A DNA stretch of 64,000 bases. Source: PALSA-612 sp963773055. GTDB lineage: Bacteria; Actinomycetota; Thermoleophilia; Gaiellales; Gaiellaceae. The stretch spans positions 124,001 to 188,000 of the forward strand of contig CAVYZL010000003.1 of NCBI GenBank assembly GCA_963773055.1, read 5' to 3'. The notes under the pieces are model-generated. The model did no database searches. It worked only from the letters and a program-made list of their open reading frames with translations, and was not told the origin of the DNA. This document shows positions 49,659-58,860 of the stretch, one piece after another (position 1 is the first letter of the stretch; the number at the start of each line of letters is the position of its first letter). Made by a program: the position numbers and the translations under genes.

Positions 49659-51522
49659 CTGCGGATTCCTAGCACCGTCGGGCGACCCGGACCCCGCCGT
49701 CGTCGCCGCGATGAACGACGCGCTGATCCATCGCGGGCCGGACGAGGGCTCGGTCGACGCCTTCGGACGCTGTGTGCTCGGCAACCGGCGCCTGCGGATC
49801 ATCGATCTCGTCACCGGCAGCCAGCCGGTCGCCAACGAGTCCGGCGAGGTCGTCGCCGTCTTCAACGGCGAGCTCTACAACTTTCACGAGCTTCGGGACG
49901 ACCTCTCCGCGCGCGGCCACGACGTTCGCGGCACGGGCGACACGCCGGTCATTCCGCACCTCTACGAGGAGCACGGTGTCGCGTTCGCCGATCGCCTGTC
50001 CGGGATGTTCACGGTCGCGCTCTGGGACCGCGCCCGTGAGCGGCTCGTGCTCGCCCGCGACCGCATCGGGAAGAAGCCGCTGCTCTGGGCACGCCTCGCC
50101 GATGGCTCGCTCGTCTTCGCGTCCGAGCTGAAGGCGCTGCTCCGCGTGCCGGGCATCTCGACCGAGATCGACCCGACGGCGATCGACGCGTACCTGGCGC
50201 TGCAGTACGTCCCCGGCGGCACGGGCCTCGCCGCCATCGAAAAGCTGCCCCCGGGCCACGTGCTCGTCGCCGAGCGCGGCGCCGTGCGCGTCGAGCGCTA
50301 CGCCCACTTCGAGGACCTGCGACCCGAGAGCGAAGGCGACTGGCTCGCGCTCGTCCGCGAGCGGGTGGACGCCGCCGTGCGGCGGCGCCTGATCTCAGAC
50401 GTCCCGCTCGGCGCTCTCCTCTCTGGTGGCATCGACTCGAGCATCGTCGTCGGCCGAATGGCGCACGCGTCTTCGCACCCGGTGCGCACGTTCACCGTCT
50501 GCTTCGACGACGACCGCTACGACGAACGGCGCTACGCGCGTTCCGTCGCCGAGCGCTACGGGACGGAGCACGAGGAGCTCCTTGTCGACGAGAACGTCGC
50601 CGACACGCTGCCGAGGCTCGCCGCCGCCTTCGACGAGCCGCACGGCGACGACGCTGCCCTCCCGCTCTTCCTCGTCTGCGAGGCGGCGCGCCGGCACGTG
50701 ACCGTCGCGCTCACGGGTGATGGCGGCGACGAGTCGTTCGCGGGCTACGAGCGCTACGCGGCGCACGAGCTGGCGCGGAAGCTCGCGGTGCCCGGCGCGG
50801 GACTTGCGGCGCGCGCACTGCGGCCGCTCGGCAAGGAGCGCCGCTCGACGGCGACGCGCGCTGCGCGGCTGTTCGAGGCGGCGGCGGCGAGGCCAGGCGA
50901 GCGCTACGGCGGCCTGATGGAGATCTTCTCGGCCGAGCTGCGGGCGGAGCTGCTCGAGCCGTCGTTCGTCGCGCGCCCGGCGCCGACGTGGCAGCTGCTC
51001 GGACCGCCGCCTCGCCCCGGAATCGCCGGTCTCCAGCTGCTCGACATCCGCACCTATCTCCCGGGCGACCTGCTCGTGAAGGCCGACATCGCGTCGATGG
51101 CGCACTCGCTCGAACTGCGCTCGCCGCTCCTGGACTGGGAGGTGCTCGAGCTCGGCGTCTCGCTGCCCGACTCGCTCAAGGTCAAGGGCCGGAGCGGGAA
51201 GCTCGCGCTGCGGCGAGCCTTTGCCGACGACCTGCCGGCGGAGGTCTCGGCGCGCAGCAAGACCGGCTTCGGCACGCCTGTCCGCGACTGGTTCCGGGGG
51301 CCGCTCCGCACGATCGCCGGCGACGTGCTGCTCGGGGAGACGACGCGCCAGCGCGGCCAGCTTCGCGTCCGCAGGGTCGAACGCCTGCTCCGAGACCACG
51401 TCGCGGGACGCGCCGATCACGGCCACCGGCTCTGGTGCCTGCTGATGCTCGAGCTCTGGCAGCGGACGCACCTCGACCAGCGCGCGGCCGTCGCCGCGAC
51501 GGCGATACCGGCGACCGGGTGA
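49648..51522 (+). CDS. asnB: Asparagine synthetase-like glutamine amidotransferase
   Basis: 624 residues. GTG 49648 is set by biology: the next codon gives Cys2 (CGICGFL), the glutaminase nucleophile freed by Met removal. FNGELYNF and GDTPVIPHLYEEHG complete the glutaminase. The synthetase ATP loop is SGGIDSSIVV (259-268), followed by ALTGDGGDESFAGYERY. Members inside polysaccharide loci often amidate uronic acids or other carboxylated sugars rather than make free asparagine (established for WbpS-like enzymes, inference here). Seven bases before the next gene, with which it forms a short rightward operon. Confidence 0.88.
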   Translation: MCGICGFLAPSGDPDPAVVAAMNDALIHRGPDEGSVDAFGRCVLGNRRLRIIDLVTGSQPVANESGEVVAVFNGELYNFHELRDDLSARGHDVRGTGDTPVIPHLYEEHGVAFADRLSGMFTVALWDRARERLVLARDRIGKKPLLWARLADGSLVFASELKALLRVPGISTEIDPTAIDAYLALQYVPGGTGLAAIEKLPPGHVLVAERGAVRVERYAHFEDLRPESEGDWLALVRERVDAAVRRRLISDVPLGALLSGGIDSSIVVGRMAHASSHPVRTFTVCFDDDRYDERRYARSVAERYGTEHEELLVDENVADTLPRLAAAFDEPHGDDAALPLFLVCEAARRHVTVALTGDGGDESFAGYERYAAHELARKLAVPGAGLAARALRPLGKERRSTATRAARLFEAAAARPGERYGGLMEIFSAELRAELLEPSFVARPAPTWQLLGPPPRPGIAGLQLLDIRTYLPGDLLVKADIASMAHSLELRSPLLDWEVLELGVSLPDSLKVKGRSGKLALRRAFADDLPAEVSARSKTGFGTPVRDWFRGPLRTIAGDVLLGETTRQRGQLRVRRVERLLRDHVAGRADHGHRLWCLLMLELWQRTHLDQRAAVAATAIPATG

Positions 51523-51529
51523 CGCGGCC

Positions 51530-52789
51530 ATGAGCCGCCGAGGCGCATACGCGCTCGTCGCGACAGTCGCAGTCGTGCCGCGCCTTGTCGTCCTGCTCCA
51601 CGAGCGAGGCGACATCCTCGCGTCCTTCACGGAGAAGAGCGACCGGTTCGCGAAGACGTTCGTCGACAGCGGCACGTTCGGGTTCATCGGCGGCGAGCCG
51701 TCGGCCTGGACGCAGCCGCTGTACTCGTTCTTCCTGATCCCCATCTACTGGGTCGCGGGCCGCGAGTGGTGGGCGGTCGGCATCGCCCAGATCGTCGTCG
51801 CCGCCGCCACTGCGCTCGTCGTCTACGAGACCGGTCGGCGCTTCCTCTCCCCGCGGGCCGGGCTGATCGCCGCGCTCGTGGCGACGCTCAACCCGTACCT
51901 CGTCTGGCACGACGTGCACGTCAACCGCGAGATCCTCGACGAATTGCTCGCGGCGGTCGTCGTCTACCTGACTCTGCTCGCGACCGAGCGGACGGGTCGG
52001 CGTGGGCTCGCGGTGCCGGCTCTCCTCGGCGTCGCGCTCGGTCTTGCGATCCTCGGCAACTCACGGCTCATCGCGCTGCCGCTCGTCATCGCCGTCTTCG
52101 TCGGCTGGCGGCTCCGGCGCTGGGCGCCGGCGCTCCTCGTCGTCGGGGTCTGCGCGCTCTCGCTCCTCCCGTGGCTCGTGCGGAACGAGGTCTCGGTCGG
52201 CTGCTTCACGCTGACGACGGATGCGCGGGCGCTGTGGAAGGCGAACAACCTCAGCACGTACGACGTGCTCGATCGAGGCGGGTGGATCGACGACGTGCCG
52301 AACCTCGCCGGCGCGCCGCCCTGGCCCGAGCTCGCCGCCGACCTGACGCAGGCAGGCACACCGACGACGGTCGACGAATGCGCGCAGATGCGGCTCTACC
52401 GGCGCGAGGTGCTCGATTTCTGGCGCGACCATCCGCACGAGAAAGGGCGGCTTGCCGTGCAGGCGGCGCGCATGCTCTGGGATCCGCGCTCGATCCGGAC
52501 CGAGGGCAGGGCGGAGGCGGGCGGGTTCGTCGACGACGCGCGGACGTGGGTGCAGCCGCTGTACACGATCCCGCTTTACGTCCTCGCCCTGCTCGGGCTC
52601 TGCGTGATCCCACGGAGGATCGCGGCGCTCTTCCTCGCGCTGCTCGCGTACAACACGCTCGCCGCGCTCGTCTTCGCCGGCGCGACGCGCTATCGCGTGC
52701 CGTGGGACTTCCTGCTCGCTCTCGCGGCGGGCGCGGCGGTCGTGTGGCTTCTGGAACGCCGGAGAGCGAGAGAGCCAGCATGCGCGTAG
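51530..52789 (+). CDS. GT39-like membrane glycosyltransferase
   Basis: 419 residues. TEKSDRFAKTFVDSGTFGF after helix 1 and GEPSAWTQPLYSFFLIPIYW are the extracytoplasmic loops of this family; WHDVHVNREILDELLAAV is another. About eight spans; one large loop between about 225 and 340 holds CFTLTTDARALWKANNLST and several Cys. Similar proteins act on polyprenyl-phosphate sugars. ATG 51530 is seven bases after asnB. It overlaps the following GT4 gene by ten bases. Confidence 0.73.
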   Translation: MSRRGAYALVATVAVVPRLVVLLHERGDILASFTEKSDRFAKTFVDSGTFGFIGGEPSAWTQPLYSFFLIPIYWVAGREWWAVGIAQIVVAAATALVVYETGRRFLSPRAGLIAALVATLNPYLVWHDVHVNREILDELLAAVVVYLTLLATERTGRRGLAVPALLGVALGLAILGNSRLIALPLVIAVFVGWRLRRWAPALLVVGVCALSLLPWLVRNEVSVGCFTLTTDARALWKANNLSTYDVLDRGGWIDDVPNLAGAPPWPELAADLTQAGTPTTVDECAQMRLYRREVLDFWRDHPHEKGRLAVQAARMLWDPRSIRTEGRAEAGGFVDDARTWVQPLYTIPLYVLALLGLCVIPRRIAALFLALLAYNTLAALVFAGATRYRVPWDFLLALAAGAAVVWLLERRRAREPACA

Positions 52790-53826
52790 TCCACGTCCAC
52801 CGCATCGGCGGCATCGGCGGCTCGGAGCGCCACCTGCTGACGCTGCTGCCGGCGCTTGCGGCGCGCGGCGTCGACGCGCGCTTCGTCGGGCTCGACATGC
52901 CGAACGCGGATCCGTTCTACGACGCCCTCGAGGAGGCCGGCGTCCCGTTCGTGCGGCGCGCGCATGCCTGGGGCCTCGGTCGCGCACTACGCCGGTCAGG
53001 AGCCGACCTCGTGCACACGCATCTCGTCCACGCCGATGTCTACGGCGCGCTCACAACTCGCACGCCGATCGTCTCCACGAAGCACAACCCCGATCCGTTC
53101 CGCACGGGCCGGTGGCGCCACGCCGAACGGAGGCTTGCGCACCGCGCGCGGCGGATCGTCGCGATCAGCGAGGCGGTGCGCCGCTTCTCGGTCAACGACG
53201 TGGGGCTGCCCGCGGAGAAGATCGACGTCGTCCACTACGGCCTCGACGCGCTGCCCGAGCCGTGGGCGCCCAACCCCCCGCTCGCGATCGAAGACGGCGC
53301 GCCGCTTCTCCTCTGCGTGGCGCGGCTCGCGCCGCAGAAGGCCGTCGACGTCGCGATCCGCGCGCTTCCCGAGGTTCCCGGCGCGACGCTCGTCGTGCTC
53401 GGCGATGGCCCTGAGCGCGCATCGCTCGAGGCACTCGGGCGTGAGCTCGGCGTCGCCGATCGCGTGCTCATGCCGGGGCGCGTGGGGGACGTGGCCGAGC
53501 TCTACCGCCGTTCGGACGTGCTCGTCCATCCCGCGCGCTGGGAGGGTTTCGGGCTCGCAATGCTCGAGGCGATGTTGGCGGGAAAGCCCGTCGCCGCGGT
53601 CGATGCGGGCTCTGCACCCGAGCTCGTCCTGAACGGGATCACCGGCCTCCTCTCCCCTCCCGACGACGCGGCCAGGCTCGCCGAGAACGTGCGTACCCTC
53701 CTCGCAGGGGCGGCGCAGGGAGAGCGCTATGGCGAGCTCGGGCGCGCCCGAGCCGCAAAGGAGTTCTCGGTCGAGCGAATGACGACGCGAACGCTCGAGG
53801 TCTACGAGCAGGCAACTCTGGACTAG
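52780..53826 (+). CDS. Family 4 glycosyltransferase
   Basis: 348 residues. HVHRIGGIGGSERHLLTLLP is the donor loop; LVHTHLVHADVYGA and VSTKHNPDPFR follow. IVAISEAVRRFSV, LLLCVARLAPQKAVDVAI, VVLGDGPERASLEALGREL and ARWEGFGLAMLEAMLAGKPVAA give a complete GT4 C-domain with both catalytic Glu. It is a paralog of the convergent gene 53823-54929, which shares GxSGSExHLLSLLP and THLVHADxYG; the two overlap by four bases at their ends, an inverted duplicate pair. Confidence 0.88.
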   Translation: MRVVHVHRIGGIGGSERHLLTLLPALAARGVDARFVGLDMPNADPFYDALEEAGVPFVRRAHAWGLGRALRRSGADLVHTHLVHADVYGALTTRTPIVSTKHNPDPFRTGRWRHAERRLAHRARRIVAISEAVRRFSVNDVGLPAEKIDVVHYGLDALPEPWAPNPPLAIEDGAPLLLCVARLAPQKAVDVAIRALPEVPGATLVVLGDGPERASLEALGRELGVADRVLMPGRVGDVAELYRRSDVLVHPARWEGFGLAMLEAMLAGKPVAAVDAGSAPELVLNGITGLLSPPDDAARLAENVRTLLAGAAQGERYGELGRARAAKEFSVERMTTRTLEVYEQATLD

Positions 53827-54929
53827 GAGCGGGCCGCCAACGCATCGCGGTAGAGTGCGTCCGTCCGCTTCGTGCAGCGCTCTTCGAGGAACTCGGAGAG
53901 AGCACGCCGGCGGCCCGCCTCACCCATCTTCGCCGCCAGCTCGAGGTCCCCTGCGACACGGACGATCGCCGCCGCGAGCGGCTCGGCCTCGCCTGGCGCC
54001 ACGAGCAGACCCGTCTCGCCGTCGGTGACGAGCTCGCCGAGCCCACCGATCGAAGCGGCGATCACCGGCCGAGCGCGCTCCATCGCCTCGAGCGCCACCA
54101 TCCCGAAGCCTTCGCCCATCGACGGTACGACGATCACCGCCGCCTCTTCGATCGCGCGCTGGATCGGCGAGACGTAGCCGACGAAGCGGATCGCGTCGCC
54201 GACGCCGAGCTCGCGGGCGAGCGCCTTGAGTGCAGGCTCGAGCGGCCCGCGGCCGGCGATGTCCAGTGTCAGCCCTGGCACCGCCTTCCTCGCCTCGGCA
54301 AACGCACGCAGCAGGACGATGTGGCCCTTGATCGGGATCAGGCGGCCGACGCAGAGGAGATGGGGCACGATTCCCGCGTAAGGTGGCGGATCGCCGCGTG
54401 GCGCGATCCCGTAGTGGACGATCTCGAAGCCGTCCTCGTCGAAGCCTTCCGTCTCGGCGAGGTAGTGCGCGAGCCCACGCGAGATCGCGATGTGGAGGTG
54501 GGCGAGGCTGGCGACGCCGCGGTCGGCGAGCGCGAACGCCCGCCCTTCGCGGAACTCGTTGAACCCGTGCTTCGTCGACACGCGAACCGGGACGGCAGCC
54601 AGCGCTCCGGCCATCAGCCCGTACGCATCCGCATGGACGAGGTGCGTATGCAGGATGTCGGGCCGCTCGCCGGCCAGGTAGCGCGAGAGCCGCATGAACG
54701 CCACCGGGTCGACGTCGCCGGAGATCGGGATCGCGTCGAGGTGGACGCCGCGCGACTCGAGCTCGCGCGCGAAGTCCCAGGCGCCCGCCTCGTGCTCGTG
54801 CAGCATCAGCAACCGCACGTCCCAACCACGCTCGGCGAGCCGAGGCAGAAGCGAAAGCAGGTGCGCCTCCGAGCCGGAGATGCCCGCCACCTTCTGGATA
54901 TGAAGCACCTTCGAGGTGCCGTTTCTCAT
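53823..54929 (-). CDS. Family 4 glycosyltransferase (inverted paralog of 52780)
   Basis: 368 residues. HIQKVAGISGSEAHLLSLLP, LHTHLVHADAYGLMAGAL, STKHGFNEFREGRAFAL, HLLCVGRLIPIKGHIVLL, LDIAGRGPLEPALKALAREL, SMGEGFGMVALEAMERARPVIA: all GT4 motifs intact. Strong likeness to the convergent 52780 gene in the N-terminal acceptor domain as well as the donor domain suggests duplication and inversion, with similar acceptors. The last gene of the eight-gene leftward operon from 62391. ATG 54929 overlaps the previous stop (ATGA). Confidence 0.88.
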   Translation of the reverse strand: MRNGTSKVLHIQKVAGISGSEAHLLSLLPRLAERGWDVRLLMLHEHEAGAWDFARELESRGVHLDAIPISGDVDPVAFMRLSRYLAGERPDILHTHLVHADAYGLMAGALAAVPVRVSTKHGFNEFREGRAFALADRGVASLAHLHIAISRGLAHYLAETEGFDEDGFEIVHYGIAPRGDPPPYAGIVPHLLCVGRLIPIKGHIVLLRAFAEARKAVPGLTLDIAGRGPLEPALKALARELGVGDAIRFVGYVSPIQRAIEEAAVIVVPSMGEGFGMVALEAMERARPVIAASIGGLGELVTDGETGLLVAPGEAEPLAAAIVRVAGDLELAAKMGEAGRRRALSEFLEERCTKRTDALYRDALAARS

Positions 54930-55981
54930 CGTTCCGCCACCTCGAGGATCGCGTCGGCCCAGTGCTCGACCGAGTGTCCCTTCGCGACGCGGTCCCGCAG
55001 CACGCGGCCGATCGCCGCACGCTGTTCGGGCGTCATCATCGCGAGCCGCTCGAGACGCTGCGCCAGCTCCTCCGGGTCGTCGCGCCGGAACTGGAGCGGC
55101 ACGGTGAGGCCGTCGAGAAGCTGGTCGAACACCGGGTTCGACGCGACGACGGGTAGGCAGCTCGCGCCGGCCTCGTAGACGATCTTGTCCGGTGCTCCCG
55201 CCTCCATGTTGTTGACGAGGCAGTCTGCGCGAGCGAGCACGTCGGGCACCTCGGCGCGGAGCACAGCCGGCTCGAGCCGCACGCGTGTGGCGAGGTCGAG
55301 CGCGCCCACAAGCCCCTTCAGCTCGCCCCGGTGCTCGCGCTCGGCTGCGCTCAGCGCCGGGCCGTGGATCTCGAGGCGCGCGTCCAGCCCGCGAGAAACG
55401 GCGATACCGACGCCGCGCACGATCGTGTCGAGCCCCTTTGCTCGCGAATAGCGCCCGAGCGCGACGACGCGGAAATCGGTCGCCTGCTGCCCCTCGGGAC
55501 GGCAGGGAAACTCGTCGAGGTCGATGCCGTGCCCGATCGCGACCACCTTCCTGGACGGGATCGGGAACGAGCGCACATCGACGCTGACCGCCGCCGTAGC
55601 CGCCTTCTCGGCCGCCTCGAGCGTCCTCGTCCGCTTCCAGTGCGTGAACCAGAGGAGCACCGGGACGCCCAGTGGCCGCGCGAGCGGCGCGGCGAGCACG
55701 GCGTAGATCGGACACATGTGCGCAACGACAGCGATCGGACGCGGCTTGCGTGCGAGCTCTCTCGTCAGCGCGGCCTGGAACTTCGCGCCGCGCCCGGCCT
55801 TCGTCCGCGAGGCGAAGCTCAGGCTGCGGCAGTTCGGCGGCAACACGCCGGGAAGCACACGATCGGCAAGCACGACCACCTCGTCCACGCGCTCGGACAG
55901 TGCGCGGATCTTCGGGATCGTGGCCGCGAGCGCCGGGTGCCCCGGGTCGACCTGCTGGGTGATGAAGACGAGCCGCCGCAT
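54926..55981 (-). CDS. Family 4 glycosyltransferase
   Basis: 351 residues. RLVFITQQVDPGHPALAATIPK opens; VAHMCPIYAVLAAPLARPLG, LLWFTHWKRTRTLEAAEKAA and VVALGRYSRAKGLDTIVRGV follow. The donor-site motif is NNMEAGAPDKIVYEAGASCLP, with both catalytic Glu but a longer insert. The opening lacks a glycine-rich loop, having DPGHP instead. ATG 55981 overlaps the stop of the preceding gene by one base (TGATG). Sugar unknown. Confidence 0.83.
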   Translation of the reverse strand: MRRLVFITQQVDPGHPALAATIPKIRALSERVDEVVVLADRVLPGVLPPNCRSLSFASRTKAGRGAKFQAALTRELARKPRPIAVVAHMCPIYAVLAAPLARPLGVPVLLWFTHWKRTRTLEAAEKAATAAVSVDVRSFPIPSRKVVAIGHGIDLDEFPCRPEGQQATDFRVVALGRYSRAKGLDTIVRGVGIAVSRGLDARLEIHGPALSAAEREHRGELKGLVGALDLATRVRLEPAVLRAEVPDVLARADCLVNNMEAGAPDKIVYEAGASCLPVVASNPVFDQLLDGLTVPLQFRRDDPEELAQRLERLAMMTPEQRAAIGRVLRDRVAKGHSVEHWADAILEVAER

Positions 55982-56847
55982 CAGAAGAAGTCCGTGTCGC
56001 CGAGCGTGAAGCGCCACGCGGACGGGTCGGGGTTTAGCCGGCCGGCGAGCGCCTTGCCCAGGAAGTGCAGCTTCTGCGGCGTCGGCAGAAAGCCCGCGGC
56101 GAGGTACGCGCGCCGCTGCTCGGGCGCCGGCAGCGCGAACAGCCAGCGCGCCCGCGCGCGGCGCTTGGCCGCGCCCAGCATCGACGTGCTCGTCAGGTCG
56201 GCGACGACGGAGATCGTCCGGCCTCGATGCTCCTTCGCCGGCCAGACGACGGCGTACGCGTCGCCGTCGGCGACTGCCTCGTATCCACGCGGCGAGTCGA
56301 GGTAGCGCCACTGGAGGTACTCGGCGCTCCGCACGATGTGGTTCGGCCAGTTCCCCGCCGCGTCTCCGTCGACGTCGAGATGCCGTGCCGCTTCGCCAGA
56401 AACGCTCGCCGAGACCGGCCGAGCCCAGATCCGCAGCTCCCCGATCCGCGTCCAGCCGAGCGGGCCGAGAAAGAGCGGGATCGTCGGCGCGCTCGCGAAG
56501 GCGAGCACGCACGCGACCCCCAGTTCCTGCGCCTCGCGCTCGTGCTTTCGCTCCAGCTCGACGAAGATCCCACGCCCGCGCGCCACCTCGTCGGTCGTCG
56601 CGTGGACGGAGAAGCTTGCCGTCTGCAGCTCGCCGTCGAGCACCATCGCGTAGAGGGAGTGGGCAGCGACGCCGACGACGCGGTCGTCCATAACCGCCAC
56701 GGAGCGCAGCGAGCCGGCCGGGTTCCCGTCGAACCACCAGTCGAACTCGTTGCCGGACATCGACCCCTCGCCCCACGCCTCGCGAAGCAGCCGGAGGTAG
56801 TCGTCCCGGTGCTCCGGGCCGTACGTGACCAGCTCGTAGTCGGTCAT
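55981..56847 (-). CDS. GNAT-fold acyltransferase of the polysaccharide locus
   Basis: 288 residues. YLRLLREAWGEGSMSGNEFDWW, then VAAHSLYAMVLDGELQTASF, then FSVHATTDEVARGRGIFVELE with the acetyl-CoA loop (VARGRGIF), then ACVLAFASAPTIPLFLGPLGW, is the GNAT core. The C-terminal 120 residues form a second GNAT-like half (VADLTSTSMLGAAKRRARARW, YLAAGFLPTPQKL). Such two-part GNAT proteins near deacetylases and glycosyltransferases may acylate amino sugars or lipid carriers (inference). ATG 56847 overlaps the deacetylase stop (ATGA). Confidence 0.75.
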   Translation of the reverse strand: MTDYELVTYGPEHRDDYLRLLREAWGEGSMSGNEFDWWFDGNPAGSLRSVAVMDDRVVGVAAHSLYAMVLDGELQTASFSVHATTDEVARGRGIFVELERKHEREAQELGVACVLAFASAPTIPLFLGPLGWTRIGELRIWARPVSASVSGEAARHLDVDGDAAGNWPNHIVRSAEYLQWRYLDSPRGYEAVADGDAYAVVWPAKEHRGRTISVVADLTSTSMLGAAKRRARARWLFALPAPEQRRAYLAAGFLPTPQKLHFLGKALAGRLNPDPSAWRFTLGDTDFF

Positions 56848-57737
56848 TTCGAGGAGGTGCCGAGCGCCGCGTTGAACCAGCGCCGCGCGTGCGTGCCGGC
56901 GACGGTGTCCTTGACCGCGATCAGGTCGCACGCGCCAGCGAGCACGAGCTCGAACGTCCGCTCGGGATACGGCTCGACGTTGTAGCGGTGCAGCTGCAGC
57001 GGATCGGTGCTCGGGCCGTTCGCGCCGGAGATCGAGGTGAACGCCAGCTCGTAGCCCGCCTGCCTGAGCAGGCTCAGGTGGACGAGTCGGTAGTGCGCCT
57101 CGGAGCCTTTGACGTACGCGAACGTGCGCACCGGCCGGCCAAGCGCCTCCTCGAGCTTGAGCTTCGACAGCGTGATCTCGCGCGTCGCCTCGTCCAGCTC
57201 GAGGTCGGCGAGCGGGCGATGGCCGATCCCGTGCGACTCGACGCGGACGCCGGCGGCCTCGAGCTGCGCCAGGTCGCTCCACTGCATCGTGCGGTTGAGA
57301 ACGCCGTGCGTCGCCAGGTGCTCGTCGTGCGGGAGCGGGCGCGACCCGTCGAGATAGCCGATCGGCGCGAAGAGCACCGCCGGATAGCCGTGCTCGACGA
57401 GGATCGGCACGGCGTTCTCGAGGTTGTCCCGATATGCGTCGTCGAACGTGATCAGGACCGCACGCGGCGGCAGCGGGATGCCGTCGACGTAGTACGCGAG
57501 CACGTCGTCGAGCGAGACCGCGGTATAGCCGAGCTCGCGGAGCTGCGTCATCTGCTCGTCGAACAGCGTCACCGGCACGGTCACGGAGTTCGCCGGCGTG
57601 TCGTTCACCTTGTGGTACATGAGGACGCAGAGCGCCCGGTCGTCGGCGCCATTGACGACGCCGGCGCCGATCGTCGCCTCGCCGATCGTGCGGTAGACGC
57701 TGTTCTTCAGCAGCTGCTTGAGCTGGTCGGCTCTCAC
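56844..57737 (-). CDS. Polysaccharide deacetylase (NodB/CE4 family)
   Basis: 297 residues. Catalytic and metal motifs: TFDDAYRD with D99 (base) and D100 (metal), and SHGIGH with H169 and H173. VLMYHKVNDTP (about 38-48) is the leading strand. Removes N-acetyl groups from the growing polymer; free amino groups could then be substrates for the GNAT protein encoded next. No signal peptide is seen, so it may act on lipid-linked intermediates inside the cell. GTG 57737 begins seven bases after the stop of the gene upstream. Confidence 0.89.
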   Translation of the reverse strand: MRADQLKQLLKNSVYRTIGEATIGAGVVNGADDRALCVLMYHKVNDTPANSVTVPVTLFDEQMTQLRELGYTAVSLDDVLAYYVDGIPLPPRAVLITFDDAYRDNLENAVPILVEHGYPAVLFAPIGYLDGSRPLPHDEHLATHGVLNRTMQWSDLAQLEAAGVRVESHGIGHRPLADLELDEATREITLSKLKLEEALGRPVRTFAYVKGSEAHYRLVHLSLLRQAGYELAFTSISGANGPSTDPLQLHRYNVEPYPERTFELVLAGACDLIAVKDTVAGTHARRWFNAALGTSSK

Positions 57738-57744
57738 GTCGCGG

Positions 57745-58860
57745 TCAGTTTAGAGTCGAGGCCACGAGCTCCTTCGTGCGACTCGCGAAGTCCTCGGCCG
57801 TCTGGTTCCACGCCGCAAACCGCGTCGACGCGGCGGCGCCGAGCCGCCCGGCTAGCGCTCGGTCTCCGAGCACGCGAGCGAGCGCGGCCGCCAGACCGAC
57901 CGTGTCCTCCGGGTCGACGAGCAGGCCCTCGGCGCCGTCGTCGACGAGATCGAGCACGCCGCCGGCCCGGCTCGCGACGACGCCCCGGCCCCGGGCGAAG
58001 GCCTCGATCACGACTCGGCCGAGGCCCTCGTGGCGCGAGGGGAGGACGAGCAGCGTCGCGTCGTCGAGCGCCTTCGCGATCTCCTCGGGCGCGAGCTCGG
58101 GCAGGTACTCGACGCCCGGTACCTCGGCGCGGAGCGCGTCGACCTCGGCGCGTAGCGGTCCCTTCCCGACGACGACGAGCCTCGCCTCGGGCAGCTTCTT
58201 CGCCACCTGCGGCCACGCGGATACCAGCCCGTCGACGTTCTTGTAGCGCTCGAGCACGCCGACGAAGAGCGCGGTCGGCCGCTCGGGCAACTGTGCGACC
58301 GGGTGCTCGGTGAAGAGCGAGAGGTCGGTGAAGGTCGGGTAGACCGCGTCGGGTGCGCGGCCCCGCACGTCCTTGACGAGCCGGCCGGTGTAGGGCGATA
58401 GCGCGCGCACGGCGTCGGCGTGGCGAACGCCGTAGCGGTCGAGCGCGTCCACGAGCGGCGTCAAGAGGCGTCGCCCCTCGGAGCCGTAGAGCCGCGTCGA
58501 ATGGCGCCAGTCGCCGTGCACCTCGCAGATCACGCGCGGCTTCGCGATACCCGAGACGGCGCGCGCGAGAAGGGCCAGCGTCGCCGTCCGTGGATCCTCG
58601 GCGATGATCACCTGCGGGCGGAGCGCGCGGATCGCGCGGCGGATACGAAACGGCAGCCGGGCGTAGAAGAGCGCGCCGTCCGCGACCGCCGAAGGCGGGA
58701 TCAGCGAGAAGCGGGGGTCGGAGCCGGTGTTCGCAGGGTCCTCGCTCGCCAGCACGTGGAAGTCGAGCTCACGGCCTACAGCCGACCACTTGCGCTCGAG
58801 CCAGCCGGCGAGGGGCAGCCGGTAGCGCGTGCGGCCGACGAAGAGGACGCGCGGCTTCAA
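57745..58860 (-). CDS. Family 4 glycosyltransferase (tandem paralog 1)
   Basis: 371 residues. RVLFVGRTRYRLPLAGWLERK at the N-terminus, VICEVHGDWRHSTRLYG, TALFVGVLERYKNVDGLV and SRHEGLGRVVIEAFARGRGVVA with both catalytic Glu. The gene after it (58857-59969) shares GRTRYRLPL, VELHGDWRTFSRLYGS and FVGVLERYKNVE, so the pair is a tandem duplication. TTG 58860 overlaps the previous stop (TTGA). Probably adds one residue of a repeated or related disaccharide; donor unknown. Confidence 0.86.
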   Translation of the reverse strand: MKPRVLFVGRTRYRLPLAGWLERKWSAVGRELDFHVLASEDPANTGSDPRFSLIPPSAVADGALFYARLPFRIRRAIRALRPQVIIAEDPRTATLALLARAVSGIAKPRVICEVHGDWRHSTRLYGSEGRRLLTPLVDALDRYGVRHADAVRALSPYTGRLVKDVRGRAPDAVYPTFTDLSLFTEHPVAQLPERPTALFVGVLERYKNVDGLVSAWPQVAKKLPEARLVVVGKGPLRAEVDALRAEVPGVEYLPELAPEEIAKALDDATLLVLPSRHEGLGRVVIEAFARGRGVVASRAGGVLDLVDDGAEGLLVDPEDTVGLAAALARVLGDRALAGRLGAAASTRFAAWNQTAEDFASRTKELVASTLN

